A stretch of 64,000 nucleotides of DNA, taken from Spongilla lacustris. Its lineage: Eukaryota > Porifera > Demospongiae > Spongillida > Spongillidae. The stretch is taken from the NCBI GenBank assembly GCA_949361645.1, contig OX442426.1, forward strand, positions 7,571,208 to 7,635,207. Direction: 5' to 3'. This document shows, in pieces, positions 58,453 through 64,000 of this stretch; within the stretch, counting starts at the first letter, position 1; the number at the start of each line of letters is the position of its first letter. The notes below the pieces were generated by a model. That model was given only the letters and a program-made list of their open reading frames with translations. It was not told the origin of the DNA and did no database searches. The position numbers and the translations under genes are program-made.

Positions 58453-59933
58453 GACTTGCGACTTTTCATCATTTATTATTATATATATATTTATTATTAT
58501 TTGGTTGTAGCAAATGGATTACCAGGGCAACATAACTCCAGACCCAGCTGCTGACTACCAGCTGTATGACAGGGTGGTGAACGTCTCATCCCACAATGCT
58601 GTGCCTTTCGGTCTCACCGGGACTGTCACTGGCATACTGGGAGGTATGTGTGAAAATGTTTGCACGTTGGGTGTGTGCTTTATTGATTACTAGTGAATAC
58701 GCACATGTATGTTTCAGTACAAGAACTCTCATTTTATGTTTTGAAATATATTGTAGGGGTACATACATCTACATCCCACATATTAACTGGCACAGTTGCA
58801 CATCTGCACCCTCCCACCCTACACCCTCCCACTCTACACTCTCCCACTCTACACTCTTCTCACTTCCCAGATATTGAAATGTGCAGCGTAGTGGTCTCGT
58901 CTGTTGTTATTATTAATGTTATCTAACTCTCTTGGTTTCAAATAACGTCTATTACATCAGATCAGGATAGCCGAGAACAGATTTGTGAGATTGTTTTTGA
59001 CGAAGAGTTCCTTGGTGGAATCACTTTGAGGTGCTCTCCAAATAGGGCCTACCACCTTCCTTCGTCGTGCCTCATCAACCTCTCGTACGGCAAGAGGCTA
59101 GAAGCGAATCGTGGGGGGGTGGATCTCCCTGATAGCGCCCAGAGAGGGGGCGCGTCTAACAGGGGAAGTCCGGCCACCAGTCTCCTGCCGCGGGGGGGTC
59201 ATGGGGGGAAAGAGGATCGCGGTCGTTTTGGATCGCCTCACGTTAGCTCTGCGTCGCCCGGTTACACTCCACGCACTCCAGAGTCGTCGGAGAGACCGTT
59301 GCGAGCTGCCGCCAGCAAAGGGCTATCTACTGGCTCTGCTGGTAAGGTGGTTAGGGCAAGGAAGTCTGACGACACTGAGAGCTCCCAGCCACGCACACTT
59401 CTGCAGAGACAGGACAAACGGCAAGTGGTTATGCCTTCCATCCCCTCTCCTCTTTCTTCCCTTCCCTCTCCTCTCTTTTCCCTCTTCGCTCTCCTCTCTC
59501 TTCACTCCCTCTCTCTCTCTTCCCTCCCCCTCTCTTACTTCCCTCCCCCTCTCTCTCTTCCCTCCCCCTCTCTCTTCCCTCCCCCTCTCTCTTCCCTCCC
59601 CCTCTCTCTCTTCCCTCCCCCTCTCTCTCTTCCCTCCCCCTCTCTCTCTTCCTCCCCCTCTCTCTCTTCCCTCCCCCTCTCTCTCTTCCCTCCCCCTCTC
59701 TCTCTTCCCTTTTCCACTCTTCCCCTCTCATCCTTGCTTTCTTCATCCTTCCTTTGTCTCCCTCTTTCCCCTCTCCTTTTTTACCCTTACTCTCCTCACC
59801 CTGATGCAGGCAAGATGAACCTGACAGCAAGCCCGTACGGTCGACCAAGCAAGTCGAGCAGCACAAGAACTCCTCCACTGACCCACAGAAGCAGTCAGGT
59901 AAGGACATCCTGCAAGCCGTTCTGTCTGTGTGT

Positions 59934-60002
<69 letters not shown>

Positions 60003-60694
60003 GGTGTGCGGGTGTGCGGGTGTGCACTCCCGTGCGTGTGTGTTATGATAATGGGGGTGGAAAAAGTACATGTGCATATGCCATCTCCTTACTGCAGGTA
60101 ATAACGAATTTTCCAACATGGTGAGGGAGATGGAGTCGCACTCAAAGAAGAGCCAGATCCACCACAGCACTCCCACCGGCGGGCCCCATCCCTCTACCCC
60201 CTCCTCCTCCTTCTCTACCACATCTGCCACCCCTCCCACGCCCTCCTCCTCCTCCAAGCCTCCCACCAAGCACCAGGTCCTCCGCTACAGCCAGCAGTCC
60301 ATCAGCAAGCAGCGGGAGAACGACAGTCGCGAGGCGGCCTCCAGGGGGGTTGTGATGTCCTCCATGGACCAAGCCATCGGGGCGCTGTCTAAGCTGTCCC
60401 TCTCCAGTGACTCTGCCCAGGTTGGGCCCGACACTCGATTGCCTTTTGACCCCTACGATGCCCCCGAGTCGACGTCGTCGCACTCTGGGGTGCCAATGGA
60501 GGGTAGTCCTAGTATGACCTTGAAGTCCCTGCTGCAGATAGAGGAGCAGTACCCCCAGGGACCACCACCCGGTCTGCTTCCGTCGTACTACATGTATGGT
60601 TCGCCGAGGCAGCCCCTGCTGCCTACCCCGCACCCGTATCACCATGGTCCACAGCCACCCCTCAGAGGTGACCTCTTTAACGTGGCAGTTTGAG

Positions 60695-60785
<91 letters not shown>

Positions 60786-62349
60786 TCACTGTGTGTGTAT
60801 GTGTGTCACTGTGTGTATGTGAGTGGCATTTTGGCGGCAGTGTGACGATTGTCTAGGAGGAGCTTCTCTCCTTTGTCACTGTCTGATCAACTCTCAAGCA
60901 CACTTCATTATTTGTGTCACCTCCTTCCATAGGTCCACCCCCGCCTCCTATGGACTATGGCTACCGGCCACCACTCTTCCTGCCTTACTCTGGTCCCCCC
61001 CCAGGACCACCTCCACCACCACACTTTGAGTGAGTTGTCTGACTTTTTGGCATTTAAAGGGTGATGTCATGTAGATGTTTGTACATAGGCATTTTGGTTG
61101 GGACAGTGTGTCAGAGTTCAGAGTGCATGCATTGTATACTGCAAACAATTACATTCTTCATATGTTTGGGTGATGACCATCTCTTCTTGTTATCCTGCGT
61201 TTTTAGTTCGATCAGGGCTTTGGTGTACACAGCTTCAACCTTGGGTTACCCTCCTCCAAAGATAACTGCCACAAAAGATGACACGGTAGGACGTGTGTGA
61301 AGGTGCAAGGAACTGGGGGGTGGAAGGGAGATGATGACCGTGTTGCTTAGAGGTGATGGCCGTGTTGCTTAGTGATGATGACCGTGTTGCTTAGAGATGA
61401 TGGCTGTGTTGCTTAGAGATGATGACCGTGTTGCTTAGTGATGATGACTGTGTTGCTTAGAGATGATGACCGTGTTGCTTAGAGATGATGGCTGTGTTGC
61501 TTAGAGATGATGACCGTGTTGCTTAGAGATGATGGCTGTGTTGCTTAGAGATGATGACCGTGTTGCTTAGTGATGATGACCGTGTTGCTTAGAGATGATG
61601 ACCGTGTTGCTTAGAGATGATGGCTGTGTTGCTTAGAGATGATGACCGTGTTGCTTAGAGATGATGGCCGTGTTGCTTAGAGATGATAACCGTGTTGCTT
61701 AGAGATGATGGCCGTGTTGCTTAGAGATGATGACCGTGTTGCTTAGTGATGATGACCGTGTTGCTTAGAGATGATGGCCGTGTTGCTTAGAGATGATGGC
61801 CGTGTTGCTTAGAGATGATGACCGTGTTGCTTAGAGATGATGACCGTGTTGCTTAGAGATGATGACCGTGTTGCTTAGAGATGATGACCGTGTTGCTTAG
61901 AGATGATGGCCGTGTTGCTTAGAGATGATGGCCGTGTTGCTTAGAGATGATGGCCGTGTTGCTTAGAGATGATGACCGTGTTGCTTATCTTCTCTACTTT
62001 GCTGCAGGGGATGTTCGTTGGGACCGTGGAAGTGGGCGGAATGAGGTACAGCGGTACACCGTCTTCCACCAAGGCAGAGGCACAGCAGATAGCTGCCTCT
62101 GTGGCCAACTCCGCTCTGCCACCTGTACATGTACGTGCCTAAAGAGATGGAAGGAGGGGTTGGGAAGTGAGAGTAACCAGTACTGGTTCTGCATGGGGGG
62201 TTGTGTGTGAGGTGGTGGGGTGTGGAGTTGGTGGTTGGATTATGCCGCATTCTGTGTAGAGTAACAACTCACTGATACTGGCAGAGGGGTGGGGTGTTGT
62301 CTACCTTGGAAGAAATTCACATGTCAAAATAGTAGGATTTCACTGTGTA

Positions 62350-62415
<66 letters not shown>

Positions 62416-63797
62416 ATGCATGCTCTGTGTCATGCACTTAAATGGAATGGAAGGTTACATGTAAATGTGGATTGGAAACTCAAGGTAGTATAAATGTAGT
62501 TCAAAGGTTATGGCTAACATGTATGTCTCATACTCTCACACTCATACACACACACACACACACACACCACTATATAGATTCATCCTCCCCCACCATTCTT
62601 TCCGTCTTTTGGGTACCCACCTCCGATGCCACCACCACCACCTCACCCATACGCTCCTCACTATCGGTACCCGCCACAACCGATGCCCGAGGGACCCTCG
62701 TACTATACCCCTAACCCCTATCCACCTGGGCCAGGCTATGGCTACAACCCAAGAGGGCCACGCCCACCATCGTACTCGGCTCCGCCCTTCGTGCCATTGC
62801 AGGTATGGATGTGAGCATGCGTTGTGTACAAATGAGCCCTAAAAACTTAACCCTGTTCGTTTGAATTGGTATAATAGTATTTTGCAAGGAATGAACTAAC
62901 ATACATGCGTGTATAATGTTTTGATCACAGAAATAGACTAAGCAGACCATCTAACCTTTTTAAGTCAGGGGGAGGATGAAGTGGGTAGAGACGGTTCAAT
63001 TTTAGCTCAGATAGCTGTAAATAGTGTTACATATTCTTAATGCCATGTGGCTGTAATTGGGGGAGGAGGGGGAAGTGTTCTGATTCGTATCATGTGTCTG
63101 TGTATAGGTGGATCGCAGACAAGCCAAGAAGTCTTCTCCCGTTGTTACCACCGGTGGAGCAGGAACTCCCAAGGTTAAGGAAGAGGACGTCGTGAGGCGG
63201 AATCTCCTGGAGTCGCTGAACAGCGCTGTGGCAGATGCTAAGTTAAGCGAAGCTTCGACCGGCAGTGCTGTCGGCAGCACAGAGCCACCCGTTGCACCAC
63301 TGCCGTCCTCATCATTGGTGTCACAAGATGGTGATCGCCAGGCAGGTAGGTCGAATACGGAGTTGGAGTCAACGTCGCAGGAACAACTCGACGAAGCTTC
63401 GAGGCATCAGGAGGAAGGTTTGAGCAGGCTGCAGGAGCTGGTCCACTCACAAGGGTGCTTAGGGGAGGCCCCCTCTCTTGGCGGGGATGGAGGTGGGAGT
63501 ACGGGCACACTGCAGCAGGACCCTCTCCTCCTGTCTCTCTTCACCGACCTCAACGACGACACGGCTGAATATCAGGATGCGGTGCCGTCGACCGATGGGG
63601 CTGGGGGAGAGGTGGTCGTTGTTGGTGAGATCCTAGGCCAAGAGCACTTTGCTGGGCAAAGCCTGTACTCCGGGACACAGGAAGTCAAGCAGGCTTCTTC
63701 CAGATCAGATGAACCTGGTGAGGGGGGCAGCAAGCCTGCTGAAGAAGTTACCATGAGGAGACCAAAGTTCCAACTGGCAGCCCATTTTGATAGTTAA
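40180..63797 (+). CDS. XRN1: 5'-3' exoribonuclease 1 (32 exons, complete, 1916 residues)
   Basis: XRN1 degrades decapped mRNA 5' to 3' in the cytoplasm. Exons: 40180-40254, 40322-40453, 40613-40921, 41793-41903, 43175-43345, 43937-44050, 46135-46189, 46749-46816, 46937-47143, 47558-47784, 48360-48636, 48879-49051, 50992-51214, 51569-51672, 52112-52219, 52644-52718, 53232-53448, 56621-56826, 56932-56995, 57144-57226, 57282-57365, 57503-57638, 58099-58164, 58511-58643, 58961-59420, 59810-59898, 60098-60667, 60933-61029, 61207-61285, 62008-62130, 62578-62802, 63108-63797. They total 5751 bases with all phases matching. Catalytic acids fall at the family positions: D35, D86, E176, E178, D206, D208, D292. 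The N-terminus is [15 protein letters not shown], followed by the helical domain, an acidic run (exon 9) and SH3/KOW-like domains (exons 13-25; [13 protein letters not shown]). The tail is proline-rich with a dsRBD-like segment at about 1549-1608. Intron 25 seems to use a GC donor (GCAAGT). Human XRN1 is about 1700 residues; the excess is in the tail. Confidence 0.95.
42810..43174 (+). repeat. ~80-bp tandem repeat ending at XRN1 exon 5 acceptor
   Basis: About four units containing TGTTCCCTAACTGTTTTTTC, TTGAACCATGTCTGCC and TTCCCTTCCTCTAG. Each copy carries a pyrimidine tract followed by TAG or AAG, and the last TAG (43172-43174) is the true acceptor of exon 5. Confidence 0.9.
43346..43575. 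repeat. TG-rich microsatellite after XRN1 exon 5 donor
   Basis: Imperfect TG/TGCATG and TGTTTATGTGTGTGAG repeats starting within 15 bases of the donor. Confidence 0.9.
44051..45695 (+). repeat. 34-38-bp minisatellite beginning at XRN1 exon 6 donor
   Basis: About 46 units built from GCCTCCTGCCATCCTTCCC and TGTCACTTTGTGTGTGT. The array starts on the first intron bases (GTTTGTGCGTGTGTGCC). The exon frame stays open for hundreds of codons through it, but the real next exon (46135) joins in phase, so this is intronic. Confidence 0.95.
45780..46134 (+). repeat. CT-rich arrays before XRN1 exon 7 acceptor
   Basis: Units CCCCATTCCCTCCCTCACTC and then CCATTCCTCCATCACTCTTC run to about 20 bases from the acceptor TCTTTAG. 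Confidence 0.9.
46843..46930 (+). repeat. CACCTCTCATCTCTTGTCTCC repeat before XRN1 exon 9
   Basis: Three to four 28-base pyrimidine units that form the tract of the exon 9 acceptor. Confidence 0.85.
47144..47520 (+). repeat. GATAGGTGGGTGGGGAGGAGG array beginning at XRN1 exon 9 donor
   Basis: About twelve units of 30-32 bases. The first unit is the donor itself (ATG/GTAGGTGGATGGGGAGGAGG). Later units have GATAGGTGGG in its place. Confidence 0.92.
47785..47998. repeat. TG-rich array after XRN1 exon 10 donor
   Basis: TGTGTGCATG/TGTGTGCTTG repeats begin directly at GTGAGTGTGTGC. Confidence 0.92.
48700..48785. repeat. (TG)n microsatellite
   Basis: Pure dinucleotide run in XRN1 intron 11. Confidence 0.97.
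49110..49930 (+). repeat. 11-bp minisatellite, about 74 copies, XRN1 intron 12
   Basis: Units CATAACCTTAG and CATAGCCCCAG in irregular order, with a few CATAACCCTAG. The period of 11 is near one DNA helical turn. Confidence 0.97.
50555..50845 (+). repeat. ~29-bp minisatellite, XRN1 intron 12
   Basis: About eleven copies built from GATGTCCCATACCAGTACAG with CTTGCATGGT or shorter linkers (22-29 bases). Confidence 0.93.
51725..51875 (+). repeat. CATCCTCCCTCC pyrimidine-rich array, XRN1 intron 14
   Basis: Irregular CCTCCATCCTCC repeats. Confidence 0.8.
52225..52595 (+). repeat. TACCCTGTGTGTGTAGTGTG array after XRN1 exon 15 donor
   Basis: About twelve irregular units of 25-35 bases begin a few bases after GTGAGTGGAAAA. 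Confidence 0.9.
52719..52825. repeat. (TG)n microsatellite starting on XRN1 exon 16 donor
   Basis: The donor GTGTGTGTGTG is itself the first part of the run. Confidence 0.95.
53020..53225. repeat. imperfect ACACAACACACATGTACATAC array before XRN1 exon 17
   Basis: CA-rich repeats with embedded ATGTACAT, ending near the exon 17 acceptor TTGCAG. Confidence 0.9.
53431..55396 (+). repeat. 48-bp minisatellite spanning the XRN1 exon 17 donor, about 41 copies
   Basis: The unit has 18 bases identical to the exon 17 end (TATGGCAGCATGGCTCAG) followed by the first 30 intron bases (GTAAATTGGGAGAGGCACCA...). It reads [16 protein letters not shown] with no stop for 655 codons in the exon frame. Every unit carries CTCAG/GT(A/G)AAT, a usable donor in phase 0. 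Marker variants recur at 336-base steps (7 units). The array ends in SASSPQ and a TGA (55414-55416). Confidence 0.97.
55425..55430 (+). promoter_or_regulatory. candidate intronic polyadenylation signal AATAAA
   Basis: AATAAA lies nine bases after the stop that closes the 48-bp array frame and is followed by an A-rich tract. It could end a truncated XRN1 transcript. It may also be only a chance AT-rich patch. Confidence 0.35.
55870..56395 (+). repeat. 26-bp minisatellite, XRN1 intron 17
   Basis: About twenty units of GGATGAGGGGTGAGGGTGCA plus GTGGGT, with occasional AAGG variants of 25 bases. Confidence 0.95.
57035..57135 (+). repeat. (CT)n microsatellite before XRN1 exon 20
   Basis: CTCTCT run with CACC interruptions, close to the acceptor GGCAACAG. 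Confidence 0.93.
57639..58055 (+). repeat. GTGTGTGATGCATGGGTTACATG array beginning at XRN1 exon 22 donor
   Basis: About fifteen irregular units of 20-32 bases. The donor GTGTGTGTGTG starts the array. Confidence 0.93.
58180..58448 (+). repeat. ~62-bp triplication followed by (TG)n, XRN1 intron 23
   Basis: Three copies of a unit containing GCATATTCACATTATGGTAA and GTGTACTGTGTGTTGTTTGT, then a pure TG run to 58448. Confidence 0.92.
59450..59790 (+). repeat. CCCTCCCCCTCTCTCTCTT array, XRN1 intron 25
   Basis: About seventeen pyrimidine-only units of 18-19 bases leading toward the exon 26 acceptor GATGCAG. Confidence 0.92.
59930..60005. repeat. (TG)n microsatellite
   Basis: Dinucleotide run in XRN1 intron 26. 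Confidence 0.96.
60692..60780. repeat. (TG)n microsatellite
   Basis: Dinucleotide run in XRN1 intron 27, 25 bases after the donor. Confidence 0.96.
61327..61987 (+). repeat. 22-bp minisatellite, XRN1 intron 29
   Basis: About thirty units of GATGATGACCGTGTTGCTTA plus GA (22 bases), with GGCCG, GGCTG and GTGATG variants. It ends 20 bases before the exon 30 acceptor. Each unit has GTTGCTTAG, a weak acceptor look-alike. Confidence 0.96.
62350..62416. repeat. (TG)n microsatellite
   Basis: Dinucleotide run in XRN1 intron 30. Confidence 0.96.
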
Positions 63798-64000
63798 AGA
63801 GTTGGGGGTTTTTTTTTCTTTTCTTTTGAACTGAGAAATATACATGCTTCTTTTTGCATGACATTTTAAAAAATAGCCTGTGTGCACGCAAATACAAGGG
63901 GGGCAGATGCGTTATTTTTTTCCCTTGTATGTACTGTACGTAATATTATGTATTTGTCGGTGATGGTTTAAATGTCAAAACACACTGCTTTTATTTTAAT

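Noticed and set aside
59026..60048. Continuous reading of XRN1 from exon 25 through the CT array
   Set aside because: The frame that would result after the array does not match the phase of exon 27. The GC-donor splice does.

Overview
The window is eukaryotic, almost certainly an early-branching animal, with a sponge as the best guess. All recognisable genes are split by many short introns with ordinary GT-AG sites. One gene has the exon-shuffled signal peptide / astacin / CUB / EGF / CUB layout of the tolloid family. The intergenic and intronic DNA is crowded with microsatellites, minisatellites, miniature hAT-type transposons and the palindrome TACATGTA. The lineage is inferred from overall character, not from a marker gene. 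All exon boundaries were read by hand from splice consensus plus reading-frame continuity and may be off by a few bases.

Layout from left to right. (1) 671-8002, minus: a PUS7L/TruD-type pseudouridine synthase in at least 12 exons, with the last residues not found and perhaps beyond the left edge. Its intron 3 holds a minisatellite split by a nested pair of hAT-like elements. (2) 8003-9927: intergenic, with a candidate pogo-like miniature element. (3) 9928-14653, minus: a secreted tolloid-like protein whose astacin domain has lost all zinc ligands and its C-terminal half. (4) 14845-20967, plus: the first seven exons of GTF2H2 (TFIIH p44). The start lies 191 bases head-to-head from the tolloid-like gene, and no later exon is visible. 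(5) 21.0-31.5 kb: repeat-rich DNA with an inverted pair of interspersed repeats around a 2.3 kb array of 29-bp units, a hAT remnant coding a dimerisation domain, a 200-base assembly gap and a purine-rich array. (6) 31579-31988, plus: the last exon of a probable single-pass membrane receptor with tyrosine motifs. (7) 33198-34688: a fold-back hAT-like element with perfect 8-base target duplications. (8) 35189-35500, minus: a 103-residue multi-pass membrane protein. (9) 36098-38495, minus: DPH5, seven exons, complete. (10) 40180-63797, plus: XRN1, 32 exons, 1916 residues, with every catalytic acid in place.

The gene products cover RNA pseudouridylation (PUS7L), transcription and repair (GTF2H2), diphthamide synthesis on translation factor EF2 (DPH5) and 5'-3' mRNA decay (XRN1). 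Nothing suggests they act as one pathway.

The most unusual theme is how often tandem arrays sit exactly on splice sites. In XRN1 exon 17 and PUS7L exon 3 the repeat unit straddles the exon-intron junction, so copies carry the exon end plus a 5' splice site, and the unit length is a multiple of three with no stop codon. GTF2H2 intron 6 and XRN1 introns 6, 9, 15 and 22 have arrays starting at or just after the donor. Several other arrays repeat the pyrimidine tract and AG of the acceptor.
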